Source of the DNA: Chloroflexota bacterium
Lineage (GTDB): Bacteria; Chloroflexota; JAJPGV01
Direction: 5' to 3'
Assembly (NCBI GenBank): GCA_021325635.1
Contig: JAJPGV010000046.1
Coordinates: 1-64,000 of the forward strand
DNA: 64,000 bases
Shown: in pieces, positions 35,157-45,067 of the stretch
Layout: each line of letters begins with the position of its first letter
How positions within the stretch are numbered: the first letter of the stretch is position 1
Made by a program: the position numbers and the translations under genes
Notes under the pieces: generated by a model
Database searches by the model: none
Seen by the model: the letters and a program-made list of their open reading frames with translations, nothing else
What the model was told of the DNA's origin: nothing

Positions 35157-37004
35157 GTGACAACCGCCGCCGATCTGCTCGTGGAACGTTTGGAATGCTG
35201 GGGAGTCAAGGCCGTCTTTGGATTGCCGGGTGACGGCATCAACGGCGTCATGGAGGCGCTGCGCAAGAAGCGGGACCGCATCCGCTTCGTCCACGTGCGC
35301 CATGAAGAGGCGGCAGCCTTTGCCGCCTGTGGCTACGCCAAGTTCACCGGCGAGCTGGGCGTCTGCCTAGCCACGTCCGGGCCCGGCGCCATCCACCTCT
35401 TGAACGGGCTGTACGATGCCAAGCTCGACCAAGCGCCGGTGCTGGCGATAACCGGCATGACCTACCACGACCTCATCGGCACGCACTATCAGCAGGACGT
35501 CAATACCGACTACCTCTTCCAGGACGTGAGCGCCTACGACCAACGGATCATGGGGCCGGCCCACGTCGAGCCAGTCACCGATCTGGCAGTTCGCACGGCC
35601 ATGGCCAGGCGCGGTGTAGCCCACATCACCTTCCCTGTCGACCTGCAGGAGTCCGAGGCCGGCTCGGATAAGCGATCGCCGCGCAATATCCCCGGCCATA
35701 CCAACACTGCCTTCTGCGTGCCGCCGCAGATCCCCCGGCCGGACGATTTGCGGGCCGCGGCGGACTTCTTTCGGGACAAGCGGCGCATCGTCATCCTGGC
35801 CGGAAGTGGCGCGCGCAGCGCGAGCGACCAACTCGAAGAGCTCGCCGATCGCCTTGCCGCACCCATCATCAAGCCGCTGCTGGGCAAGGACGTCATTCCG
35901 GACGACAGCCCCTACAGCCTCGGCGGTATCGGCCTGCTGGGCAGCCGGCCCGCACAGGAGACCATCGAGGAGTGCGACGCGCTCCTCATGATCGGCACCT
36001 CGTTTCCGTACATGGAATACCTGCCCAAGCCGGGACAGGCCAAGGCGGTTCAGATCGACATCGATCCGGCACGGCTTGGCCTGCGCTACCCCGTAGAGGT
36101 TGCGCTGGCCGGCGATGCCGGGGAGACCGTCCGGCAACTCCTCCCACTGCTGCCCGCCAACCCGGACCGGTCCTTCCTGAACGCGGCACAAGAGCGCATG
36201 CGCGACTGGTGGCGGCTCATAGAAGCACGAGGTTCACGACCGGACGTACCCATGAAGCCGCAGGTCGTGGCCTGGCGTTTGGGCGAGCTGCTGCCACACG
36301 ACGCGATAGTCACGAGCGATTCGGGCACGATCGCCACCTGGGCGGCGCGACAGATCGTCATGCGCCGCGGCCAGCGCTTCTCCCTCAGCGGCACACTCGC
36401 CAGTATGGCCAACGGACTCTCCTACGCGATTGGCGCTCAAGTCGCCTTTCCGGGCCGGCCATGCGTGGCCTTTGTCGGCGATGGCGCCTTCAGCATGCTG
36501 ATGGGCGAATTCGCGACCTGCGTGCAGGAGAAGCTGCCAGTGAAGGTCGTCGTGGTCAAGAACAACAACCTCGGCATGATCCAGTGGGAGCAGATGGTCT
36601 TCCTCGGCAATCCAGAGTACGGCGTGGACTTGAGCCCGGTCGATTTCGTGGGCGTTGCCGAAGCGTGCGGCGGACGGGGCATCCGTATCGAAGACCCCAC
36701 CACCTGCCGCCAGCAGCTGGCCGAAGCGCTGACGATGGACGGCCCAGTGCTGGTAGAGGCCGTGGTCGATCCGTTCGAGGCGCCGCTCCCGCCGAAGGTC
36801 AAGCCTGAGCAGGCGCTGCACATGGCCGAAGCCCTGGCAAAGGGTGAGCCCAATCGCAAGCGCATCGCCTTGACCCTCTACCGCGACGTGGTGGAGGAAG
36901 CGGACTACCCCACCAGCCCAGCCGGTGTGGGAGCCCGTATCCGCGAGGCTGTCGCCGATAAGCTCCCGCCGGTCACGCACCAGGATCGTGGCGACGGCAA
37001 GTGA
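35157..37004 (+). CDS. Thiamine-diphosphate enzyme, pyruvate oxidase/acetolactate synthase-like
   Basis: Most like PoxB-type pyruvate oxidase/dehydrogenase (decarboxylates pyruvate to acetate), but the substrate is not proven. 615 residues from GTG 35157. The ThDP-activating Glu50 lies in RHEEAAAF. FGLPGDGINGVMEAL is the family start. The middle nucleotide-binding domain has IVILAGSGARS. The ThDP-Mg motif runs from GDGAFSM to NNNLGM. The conserved opening FGLPGDGING so close to the GTG favours this start over an in-frame ATG at 35088. Confidence 0.9.
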   Translation: MTTAADLLVERLECWGVKAVFGLPGDGINGVMEALRKKRDRIRFVHVRHEEAAAFAACGYAKFTGELGVCLATSGPGAIHLLNGLYDAKLDQAPVLAITGMTYHDLIGTHYQQDVNTDYLFQDVSAYDQRIMGPAHVEPVTDLAVRTAMARRGVAHITFPVDLQESEAGSDKRSPRNIPGHTNTAFCVPPQIPRPDDLRAAADFFRDKRRIVILAGSGARSASDQLEELADRLAAPIIKPLLGKDVIPDDSPYSLGGIGLLGSRPAQETIEECDALLMIGTSFPYMEYLPKPGQAKAVQIDIDPARLGLRYPVEVALAGDAGETVRQLLPLLPANPDRSFLNAAQERMRDWWRLIEARGSRPDVPMKPQVVAWRLGELLPHDAIVTSDSGTIATWAARQIVMRRGQRFSLSGTLASMANGLSYAIGAQVAFPGRPCVAFVGDGAFSMLMGEFATCVQEKLPVKVVVVKNNNLGMIQWEQMVFLGNPEYGVDLSPVDFVGVAEACGGRGIRIEDPTTCRQQLAEALTMDGPVLVEAVVDPFEAPLPPKVKPEQALHMAEALAKGEPNRKRIALTLYRDVVEEADYPTSPAGVGARIREAVADKLPPVTHQDRGDGK

Positions 37005-37106
37005 GGTCTGCGACCCCACCGTTGCCGCTGAAACCGGGCGGCGCTCGATGGTGAATGGAATCGCAACAGTGCGCGCTATTGCGCACCGAGCTCTCCTGCC
37101 GCGGCG

Positions 37107-40100
37107 TTAGCCGCTCAGGAGTCCTCTCACCACGCCGGCGGCGGTCTTGGATGGCGGCGGCCCGGATGGACCTACGTCCGTGGCGTTGATGTAGGCATAG
37201 TTACCCGTATCGGGGTCGATAACCATCAGCCGGCTGCCAATCTGTGGCTCAACCACCTGCAGGTAGCTGAACTGCTGCTTGGTGCTGAAGGTCTGGGCGT
37301 TGCCTGTGTCGAAGCTCGAGAGCTCCGGCGCTTCCTGGGTGAGCACCTGTACGTACCCGACGGGATTGGTTACGACCGCCACAGTCGAGCCGATGGCATT
37401 GGTCGTCGCTAGCAGTGTGCCGGTCTGGGTATTGTTGGCCACATGCTCGGGCGGGAAGATGACGAACGTCCCGACCGGATAGTGGTTCGGATTGGCGATG
37501 TCAGGAGTATTGGCGTCCACGATATAGGACAGCGTGAGCGAGGAGGCGTTGCCATTGGCCTGCCCCACGTCGGCCGGAGCGTACTTGATTTCTATGGGGA
37601 TCGCCACCGGGAAGGTGGTGATGGGCAGTCCCGAAGCCTGATCCGTAATGACGATGCTGGCCAGTGTGCCGTTGGGGCTGAACTGCGCCGGCCCGCCCGG
37701 CGCCTGAACGTTCTGCGCGGCGGAAATGCTGATTACGGCGTGCCCGCTGGGTGCCTGGATTGCGCCCGGCGGAATGAGCATGACCACGTTACCCGCATAG
37801 ACCGCAATCGGATTGCTGGTGGTGGTCGAGAGTTGAGCCGTGATCGGTTGAACGCTGGTGCCGGTGATGAGCGCGGGATCAACTGGCAGCGGCGTGTCGG
37901 GGGCAAGCGCCGTGAGTGGGACTCCCACGAGCAGCGGGAGGTTGGCTACTCCGGTATTGGGAGATGCCCCGCCAATGACGACCGCGTCGTTGCTGGTAGT
38001 TCCGGAGCTGAAGAAACCGCTGCCAGTCGGAGGTCCACTCTGACTGGGACCGGGCCCGCTGGAAGTGCTCGCCGGGGCTGCCGTTGGCGTGGGCGTCCCG
38101 GTGGCCGTCGCGGTTTGTGTTGCCGTGCTCGTGAGCGTGGGCGTGGCAGTGGTTGTCGGCGTGGCAGTGGTTGTCGGCGTGGCAGTGGTTGTCGGCGTGG
38201 CAGTGGTTGTCGGCGTGGCGGTGGGGGTGCTGGTGAGCGCGGAATACGCAAAGCCCATGCTGAGCTTGCCGGTTTGTGCGGTATCGCCACTGACCTGCGC
38301 GGCATTCGTCACGCTCACGTCGACCGTGCCGGAGCCGGCCGGGCTCTTAGCCGTGATCGTCGCCCCATCCACGACCACGACATTGGCAGCTGCCGCCGTT
38401 CCGAAGGTCACGGCCGCTCCCGAGACGTAGCCAGTGGCATCGGGTGGAGGCAAAAAGCCGCTGCCGCTGATGGTCACCGAGTCTCCGCCGGCCGCGGACC
38501 CGCCGGTGGGCACAACGGAGGCGATCGTGGGTGGCGGAACGAGCTCGTAGGCGCCGATATCGCAGGCACCATTCCGCGGCCTGCTGACGCCACGCTGATC
38601 GACCAGGGCACCACCACCCAGCGCTGCCTTCAGCCCATTGCAGTCACCGGGCGAGAACGGGATCTTGTCAAGAGCATCGACGCTGGAGGGCAGGGTTTCG
38701 GTCAGACCACCGTAGCTGGCAAACGTACCGAGCCCGGGGTTCGTGCCCGCGACCGTAAAACCACAGCTCGTGCCATCATCGATGTTGTAACCGCCATCCG
38801 CTATGGTGCCGCTGCAATTGATCCCGTTGGCAGCGATGATGGAGTTGGCGATTGTAAGCGTTGAGCTGCCCGAATATCCGACTCCGCCGGCGCCGGAAGT
38901 GGCGACGTTACTGGCGACGGTGACGTTGGTGAGAACAGCGGGTCCGGCCCCGCTGATTGAAAGTGCTCCACCCGTCCCTTGGGTGCCGTTGTTATAGAAC
39001 GTGCTGTTGACCATCGCCAGCTGCGTCCCGGATTGCGCCAATCCGCCACCCGCGGTGAACGAGGAATTGTTGCTGCTGAAGGTCGTGCCGGCAATCGTCA
39101 GTGATGCCCCGGTCAGCGAATCTTGATTCTCGATGCCGCCACCCTCGTAGCCTTGCAGATTGCTCGGGTCGGCGCTGTTGCCATCGATTGTGCTGTTGGT
39201 TATCTGCACCGTCGCACCGGCCTGGTCCAGGCAGATGCCGCCGCCGCCAAAGCAGCTGCCGGTCGCCAAGATGCCGCTGCCATTGGCGGCATTTCCACGG
39301 ATTGTGCTGTTGGTAATGGTCAACGTCAGACCGCGGTTGAAGATGCCGCCGGCGAAATCACTGGCAACGTTGGTGCTGATCGTGCTGCTGTCGATGCCTA
39401 GAGTTCCGGAACCCCGGTTGAAGATGCCGGCGCCGAATCCCCCGGCACAGCAGCCGTCGTCGTTGGCGGAATTGTCGCTGACGGTGGCGTTGACGAGACT
39501 GACGCTGCCGTTGTCGTTGAAAATCCCACCACCGGCTCCGCCGGAGTCGGCCACGTTGGCCCTCACGATGCTGCCGCCGGTAACGCTTAACGTCCCGCTG
39601 TTATAAACGCCGCCCCCGCGACTGCTGGCCATAGGGTCATCCATGCAACAGGTCGCCACGTTCCCAGCGCCGCTTCCATCGGAGGCCTTCCCGATGACGC
39701 TCGCGTTCTGGATGGTCAGCGTTCCCGCGTTGTAGATTCCGCCACCGTCTTGGGTGGCAGTCGTGTTGCCCTGCACGCTGCTGGCGTCGATAGTCAGCGT
39801 TCCACCGTTCGTGATTCCGCCGCCCTGGCAGCCGTTGTCGAGGTTGTTGTTGGCGGTGCTCCCGTTCTGGAAGGTCATCGTGCCACCCACCTCAAGAACT
39901 CCCCCGCCGGTGTTGGTGTCGAAGTGACTGCTGTCGATCACAATGTCTCCGGAGTGAGACAGCCCACGGCCGGCGTTGCCATTGATTTGACTGCCGGTGA
40001 TATGGGACGTCCCACCAGAGGTAGCGGCGCTGATCCCGCCAAGACCGCAGCTTCCATCAATAGGTGCGAGCCCGTTGTTGTTGATCTGACTATTGGTAAT

Positions 40101-42770
40101 GGTCAATACGCCGGAGCCGCTGTTGATGCCGCCGCCCATATTGCCGCTGACAAAGCTGCTGTCGAGCGTTAGCGTGCCCTCGTTGTAGATCCCCGCGCCG
40201 CCACAGCCACTCGTGTTGTCGTCATTACCCGTCACCGTGACCCCTGTGAGAGAGAGTGAGCCAGCGTTGTAGACGCCACCCCCTTGGCAAGCGTTGTCGG
40301 TCCCGCCGGTAACCGTGAGCGCGGTCAGGCCGACCTGGCCGCTGGAAATCGACAGCACCTGATAAATGCCACCGGCGTTAATGGTCACTGTCTTTCCCGT
40401 GCCATCGATGCTGAGTTGAGATGTCGAATCCATGGCAACTGCAAGCGGACTCTGGGTCGCATCCAGATTGAAGGTGGGGTTGGATCCAAGCACGGAGCCG
40501 AAGGCGATCGTTATCGTGCTGCCAGCGCCGGCACTGTTCGCCTGGTTGATAGCCTCTCGCAGTGTGCACAGGCCTGGAGTACCGCAGTCGGGGACGCTGC
40601 TCGTGTGGGCGAAGAGCGAATCGGTGTCATCCACCGTGTCGACCGTGAAGGTGGTCACAACCTTCGGCCCGAGATGGGCAGAGGAGCGACCTCCTGGTAA
40701 CTTCCCGCTCGCCACCGGCACCGGCAGGTATTTGCCCGTGTAAGATGCCAGCAGCGAATTGGCGTTCACACTGCCCAGCCCGCTCACTGGGTCCCATCCG
40801 GCGCCCGTGCGGTAGTCGCCATTGGATACGGGGAGGCTGGGATTGAGGTCGCGGAAGGTACTCGCATGGCTGTAGAAGTCCGGGTTGGGGAAGCCACTGC
40901 TGGCGCCACGAGCCTGGTTCACCACAGCCAGCATGCCGGCTAGAGCGGGCGCGCTGGCGCTGGTCCCGCCGACGCCGATCCAGTGGCCACCGTAGCGCAG
41001 GACGTAGCCGGTGGCCGGATCCGCCAGCAGCGATACGTCGGGAACCCCTCGCATCGTAAACCCGCCGCCCTGCCAGCTGGGGCGCGGAAAATGGGTGCTG
41101 AAGCCGCCGCCGCTGGGGGCCCAGGGGCTTTCGCTGGCAGGGTTGCCGCTGGCATCCGGCGCAAGGGAGGTCCCGCCCACCGCCGTCACGTAGGGATCGG
41201 TGGCCGGCCATAGCGCGCTGGTCTGTCCGCTGCTGTCGCATTCACGCGATCCGCTGTCCCCGCTGGGCATGAACACTGGCACGTTTAGCCGGGAAAGGAG
41301 GCTGTGCAGGGCGTCTTGCGCTCCCACAGCGACCTCAGCGTCGCACGCGCCCCAGCCCGCGGCGATGACCGTGGGATGGTAGGTGCTCGCCATGTAATCG
41401 ATCGCGTTCACCAGGTCAGCGGTGCTGTTGGCCGTCTCGACCAGGACGATGCGAGCGCCAGGGGCCAAAGCGCTGGCCCAGGTCACGTCGAGCGTAGTCT
41501 CTTCGGCGCCCTCGGTGTCGGGTGCATCAAGCACGTCGACCGTGATGGCGCTGCTGGGCAGCCCGAACGAGCTCTGGAAGGCCCGCACGTCGCCCAGGTC
41601 GTTGCGCGAATTGAGGGCCGCCAGGCTGACAATGCCGATCGTCTGACCGCTGCCGTTGTAGCCGGCGCTCCACAGCGCGTCCAGGCCGTAGAAGCGCGCG
41701 ATCTGGGACGGCACGTACGGCGGAGTGGCCTGCCCATTCGGGCCCGCGGCCTTGACCTGTGGTCGTGGTGACGGCGATTTGACCTGCGGGCGGATCACCT
41801 GGGGTTTAGGTGTGCTGGCGTGGCGGGCTCGAGCAGCGGCCAGACGCGCCTGGAGGACGGCGCGCCGGCTCGTAACCAGGTCCATGGGCTGGGCCCGTGA
41901 ACGTAGCCGGTCGGCGTTGCTGATGCCAATGACTGCCTGCACCAGCGAGCTGATACCCTGCGGCAGGAAGATTGGACCATCGTTGGCGTAGAAGGTCTTG
42001 CCCGAACGCGCGTAGTCGTTGATGCGAACGCCGAAGGTTTGCTCTACCAGGGTGGTCGGCGCCTGGAAACGTAGACCCGTATTGCTCGTAAATCGCCGAT
42101 CCAGCCGAAAGCCCTGGCCCTGCATGAAGGTCTCAACCTGTGCTCGCGAGGCGTCGCTGGCAGAGGCGGTGAGCATGAGCGTCACCGGCAGCTGCTCGGA
42201 GCCAACATGCCGCCCCAGCAACGTGGCTCCCGCGACGAGAGGAATGTCCGATCCCGTCAGAAGCACGCCTGCCGGGGTCACGGTTGCCGTTGCAGTGGGG
42301 GCTGCGGTTGTCGTTGGCGTGGCAGTTGTGCTCGGGGCAGAGGTTGCAGTCACGGTCGCGCTGGCGGTAGGCGTAATCGTGCTTTCGATGGTGGCGGTCG
42401 CACCGGGGGCCACTGTGAGCGTCGCAATGCTGCTCGGGGTTGGGCTCGAGGTTGGGGTTGAGTTCGGGCTGGGGCTGGCAGCGGGCGTAGCCGTTGGAGC
42501 CGCCGCGGAAGCCGCCGTCGGCGAGACTGCCGCTGTGGCTGTGTAGGTAGGCCCGCTGGCCGGAGTGGCCGTCGCAGTAAAGCTGGCCACAGCTGATGGG
42601 GTAGTTGTGGCAGTGGCGCTTGCAACGGCAGTCGCAGTCGCAGTCGCAGTCGCAGTGACGGTTGCACTTTGTGCCAGCGCCGCGGAAGGCTGGAGCACCA
42701 GGGCAGCAACGACAATACCGAGCATCGCCCGCCGAGCGCGAGCGACGCGCAGATACACAACCCCCGCCAT
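37107..42770 (-). CDS. Giant secreted sedolisin (S53) peptidase with beta-helix, IPT domain and Thr-rich linkers
   Basis: 1887 residues from an ATG behind AGGGGG. A signal peptide (about 1-34) precedes a Thr/Ala/Ser/Pro low-complexity stalk to 170. A pro-kumamolisin domain (about 175-290) and a sedolisin catalytic domain (about 350-690) follow. Catalytic residues are Glu424 and Asp428 (EETTLDVTWA), Asp505 (SGDSG) and Ser604 (GGTSASAP). A CTLREAINQAN-type entry opens a long right-handed beta-helix of Ile/Val/Asn-rich repeats (about 720-1360). An IPT/TIG domain (1400-1490), a second Thr-Pro linker (1500-1580) and an unknown C-terminal domain end it. No sortase motif or C-terminal membrane helix is visible. 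It is probably an extracellular acid protease tethered or shed at the surface. Confidence 0.92.
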   Translation of the reverse strand: MAGVVYLRVARARRAMLGIVVAALVLQPSAALAQSATVTATATATATAVASATATTTPSAVASFTATATPASGPTYTATAAVSPTAASAAAPTATPAASPSPNSTPTSSPTPSSIATLTVAPGATATIESTITPTASATVTATSAPSTTATPTTTAAPTATATVTPAGVLLTGSDIPLVAGATLLGRHVGSEQLPVTLMLTASASDASRAQVETFMQGQGFRLDRRFTSNTGLRFQAPTTLVEQTFGVRINDYARSGKTFYANDGPIFLPQGISSLVQAVIGISNADRLRSRAQPMDLVTSRRAVLQARLAAARARHASTPKPQVIRPQVKSPSPRPQVKAAGPNGQATPPYVPSQIARFYGLDALWSAGYNGSGQTIGIVSLAALNSRNDLGDVRAFQSSFGLPSSAITVDVLDAPDTEGAEETTLDVTWASALAPGARIVLVETANSTADLVNAIDYMASTYHPTVIAAGWGACDAEVAVGAQDALHSLLSRLNVPVFMPSGDSGSRECDSSGQTSALWPATDPYVTAVGGTSLAPDASGNPASESPWAPSGGGFSTHFPRPSWQGGGFTMRGVPDVSLLADPATGYVLRYGGHWIGVGGTSASAPALAGMLAVVNQARGASSGFPNPDFYSHASTFRDLNPSLPVSNGDYRTGAGWDPVSGLGSVNANSLLASYTGKYLPVPVASGKLPGGRSSAHLGPKVVTTFTVDTVDDTDSLFAHTSSVPDCGTPGLCTLREAINQANSAGAGSTITIAFGSVLGSNPTFNLDATQSPLAVAMDSTSQLSIDGTGKTVTINAGGIYQVLSISSGQVGLTALTVTGGTDNACQGGGVYNAGSLSLTGVTVTGNDDNTSGCGGAGIYNEGTLTLDSSFVSGNMGGGINSGSGVLTITNSQINNNGLAPIDGSCGLGGISAATSGGTSHITGSQINGNAGRGLSHSGDIVIDSSHFDTNTGGGVLEVGGTMTFQNGSTANNNLDNGCQGGGITNGGTLTIDASSVQGNTTATQDGGGIYNAGTLTIQNASVIGKASDGSGAGNVATCCMDDPMASSRGGGVYNSGTLSVTGGSIVRANVADSGGAGGGIFNDNGSVSLVNATVSDNSANDDGCCAGGFGAGIFNRGSGTLGIDSSTISTNVASDFAGGIFNRGLTLTITNSTIRGNAANGSGILATGSCFGGGGICLDQAGATVQITNSTIDGNSADPSNLQGYEGGGIENQDSLTGASLTIAGTTFSSNNSSFTAGGGLAQSGTQLAMVNSTFYNNGTQGTGGALSISGAGPAVLTNVTVASNVATSGAGGVGYSGSSTLTIANSIIAANGINCSGTIADGGYNIDDGTSCGFTVAGTNPGLGTFASYGGLTETLPSSVDALDKIPFSPGDCNGLKAALGGGALVDQRGVSRPRNGACDIGAYELVPPPTIASVVPTGGSAAGGDSVTISGSGFLPPPDATGYVSGAAVTFGTAAAANVVVVDGATITAKSPAGSGTVDVSVTNAAQVSGDTAQTGKLSMGFAYSALTSTPTATPTTTATPTTTATPTTTATPTTTATPTLTSTATQTATATGTPTPTAAPASTSSGPGPSQSGPPTGSGFFSSGTTSNDAVVIGGASPNTGVANLPLLVGVPLTALAPDTPLPVDPALITGTSVQPITAQLSTTTSNPIAVYAGNVVMLIPPGAIQAPSGHAVISISAAQNVQAPGGPAQFSPNGTLASIVITDQASGLPITTFPVAIPIEIKYAPADVGQANGNASSLTLSYIVDANTPDIANPNHYPVGTFVIFPPEHVANNTQTGTLLATTNAIGSTVAVVTNPVGYVQVLTQEAPELSSFDTGNAQTFSTKQQFSYLQVVEPQIGSRLMVIDPDTGNYAYINATDVGPSGPPPSKTAAGVVRGLLSG
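38143..38214 (-). repeat. Four perfect 18-bp tandem repeats in the Thr-Pro linker
   Basis: The unit GTGGCAGTGGTTGTCGGC occurs four times in tandem and encodes a T-A-T-P-T-T repeat in the sedolisin gene. Copy number can change in frame, so linker length is probably variable between strains. Confidence 0.95.
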
Positions 42771-43022
42771 GTTGAACCCCCTGTTCGTTGGAGGCACAGC
42801 CTCCGCTGGGTCTTCCTGCCGGCCCCATCACCGTCGCCGCACCGGATCCATACAGGGCAGCAAGCGTGAGGCAACAAGTTCGTCCAACCGCACGACGAAG
42901 GGCCGCCTACGCCACGTCCCAGCCTATACGGCGTGCTGGAGTAGGTAAATTTACATAGTACTTAGGTCACGTAACAGGGCAACGAGTCTGGCCGAACGGG
43001 CTCCCGATCCGTCGCCGAGAAA

Positions 43023-44291
43023 TCAACGGACCGGAATCAGTCCTGCCCCGTCGGCGACTAGCCCAACGATGCCCGCCAGAGCGATGACGTAGGGCTCTTT
43101 GAGCTTCTTGAGGTACAGGACGGTCAGCGCAGCCAGGAACACCAGCGCGGTCACTACGTCCAGGATCGCGCCCTGGCCGAGCAAGATGGCCGCTCCGGCG
43201 ATAGCTCCCACCGCCGCTGCCGTAGCGCCCTTCACGAACGCTCGCACCTGCAGGTTCTGACGGTGGCGCAGGAAGTAGCGGCCGACGATGACGTTGAATA
43301 CCCATACCGGGAAGAACACCGCGAAGGTGGCCAGCACGGCGCCGGCCAGGCCCGCCGCCAGGTAGCCGACGAACGTGGCCATGATGACGACCGGCCCTGG
43401 GCTGATGATGCCCATCGCCACCGCGTCCAGGAACTGGCGATCGTTGAGCCAGTGGTAGGTGTCTACTACGCCTTCGTGCAGGAAGGGCACGATGGCCAGA
43501 CCCGAGCCGAAGGTGAAGGCGGCGGCCTTGAGGAAGAAGAGTGCCAGCAGCCCCAGCGTGCCCAACCCCACCACAGGGAGCGCTAGGCCCCCCAGCTTCA
43601 AACCCGGTAGGGCCAGTGCCCCGGCGAGCGGCGTCGCCACGTCCGGCACCTTGCGCCACGGCGGCGCGTAGATCGCGATGCCCAAGAGTCCGCAAACCAC
43701 GAAAATCCAGGCCAGCTCCGCCCTGGTGACCACAGTAACCACCAGCAGGGCGGCCGTAGTCCCCCACAGCTTCGCATCCGAGCCGTCGGTCTGCTTGGCC
43801 AGCCGCCAGGCAGACAAGGCGATGATGGCAATGGCCGCCGGACCGATGCCGTAGAACAGCGCCCGAATCTGCGGCAAGCCCGCGAACTGGACGTAGACGG
43901 CCGCGATGGCCGTAACCAAGAGAAACGGCGGCAGCACGAACAGCACGCCGACGACCGTTGCGCCGAGGGCACCGTAGCGGATGTAGCCAATCCACATCGC
44001 CAGCTGGGCAGCCAGCGGTCCAGGCATCGTCTGGGCAATCGCCAGGCCATCCTGGTACTCGTCCTTGGTGATCCAGCCCTTCGCCTGCAGGTCCCGCTGC
44101 ATGTAGCCCGCCAGCGCGATCGGCCCGCCAAAGCCGAAGGCCCCGAGACGGAGGAAGTACGTCGCCAGCTCGCGCAGAGATACTCGCGAACCGGCTTCGG
44201 TGATGGCTGTCACCTGGGCCAGATCGCGAACGCCAAGCCTTTGCAGTTCACCATTCGCCCACCCATGGTAACGGCTGCGCCCAAGGTGCAA
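43023..44291 (-). CDS. chrA: Chromate transporter family protein ChrA (second copy)
   Basis: CHR-family oxyanion transporter candidate, 422 residues, two-domain long form. The N-half block is FLRLGAFGFGGPIALAGYMQ with AQTMPGPLAAQLAMWIGY. The C-half block is FLKAAAFTFGSGLAIVPFLHEG with MGIISPGPVVIMATFVGYL. Its motifs differ from the copy at 16.8 kb, so it is a separate subfamily and not a recent duplicate. The first 30 residues are atypical, so the true start may be an internal GTG near VTAITEAG. Confidence 0.92.
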   Translation of the reverse strand: MHLGRSRYHGWANGELQRLGVRDLAQVTAITEAGSRVSLRELATYFLRLGAFGFGGPIALAGYMQRDLQAKGWITKDEYQDGLAIAQTMPGPLAAQLAMWIGYIRYGALGATVVGVLFVLPPFLLVTAIAAVYVQFAGLPQIRALFYGIGPAAIAIIALSAWRLAKQTDGSDAKLWGTTAALLVVTVVTRAELAWIFVVCGLLGIAIYAPPWRKVPDVATPLAGALALPGLKLGGLALPVVGLGTLGLLALFFLKAAAFTFGSGLAIVPFLHEGVVDTYHWLNDRQFLDAVAMGIISPGPVVIMATFVGYLAAGLAGAVLATFAVFFPVWVFNVIVGRYFLRHRQNLQVRAFVKGATAAAVGAIAGAAILLGQGAILDVVTALVFLAALTVLYLKKLKEPYVIALAGIVGLVADGAGLIPVR

Positions 44292-44384
44292 GGCTCTCGG
44301 CGAACCATCGCGCGCCGGCGGCCCAGCCGCCGGCGGGTGGGCCCGAGCCGCCTGCCACCAAGGACAAACTGAGTCCGGGAGGAG

Positions 44385-44924
44385 TTACTGCCGCGCTTTC
44401 TCGTGCGCCGTACCGTAGGCAAGCTGAAGCGCGTCGGCCAGAGCAATGCTCGAGAACATGCCCGCGATTGTCCGCGTGGCCCGAGGAAAGAAGGCCAACC
44501 CCAGAGTCAACCCCAGGGCCACCCAGGTGGCCATGCAGAACGGACAGCTCACCAGCTCACCGATGGCATGCTGGAGCTCATTCTCCTTGCGTGGCTCCTC
44601 ATTTGTCTCGCCGGGCGCTCCCGTGCCTTTGAAACGGGTGAACGGGGCACGCAGGAAGCTCGTGATCTCGTCCTTGGTGATGACCCGGCTGAGGTGGAAC
44701 GTGGCGATCCCCAGCAGGACGACGTCGGCGGCGGTTGGTTGTGGCAGGGGCCGGCGCATCGCCCTTGCCAGGCCAAGCAGGACACCTGTACCGGACAGCC
44801 ACACCGACAGCAGCAATCCGTAGGGCAGCAAAGGCCGGCCGCCGGATGCATAACCCTGGAACGGCTCCGGCATGTCGACGGTTTTTGGCAGCTTGGGTCG
44901 TGTTGATGCGGTCGCCACGTGCAC
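44385..44924 (-). CDS. DUF1360 family membrane protein
   Basis: 179 residues. Helices lie at about 33-53, 66-80 and 128-147, with the family marker CPFCMATWVALGL. The middle block HLSRVITKDEITSFLRAPFT is also typical of DUF1360. The function is unknown; relatives occur near spore or cell-envelope genes. It is followed by chrA in the same direction after a 94-base gap. Confidence 0.85.
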   Translation of the reverse strand: MHVATASTRPKLPKTVDMPEPFQGYASGGRPLLPYGLLLSVWLSGTGVLLGLARAMRRPLPQPTAADVVLLGIATFHLSRVITKDEITSFLRAPFTRFKGTGAPGETNEEPRKENELQHAIGELVSCPFCMATWVALGLTLGLAFFPRATRTIAGMFSSIALADALQLAYGTAHEKARQ

Positions 44925-45067
44925 GCCAGCAGCAATAAGCGTTCCCGCCTTTGCAGCTCATCAGGCGCCGCGGCCACTCTGGGCGACGAGCCATGGATAG
45001 CGGGGGTGGAGGGATGCTCCGCTCTACGCTCAGCCCGCGCCTCGGCCGTATCGGCACACCCGCGGCG

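Noticed and set aside
38143-38214. CRISPR-like array
   Set aside because: The 18-bp repeats are tandem without spacers and encode the Thr-Pro linker of the sedolisin. No cas genes are present.
37443-38864. Long open frame (473 codons) on the plus strand opposite the sedolisin gene
   Set aside because: It mirrors the repetitive Thr/Gly/Asn-rich coding strand and its own translation is Arg/Gly-rich low complexity without a family match.
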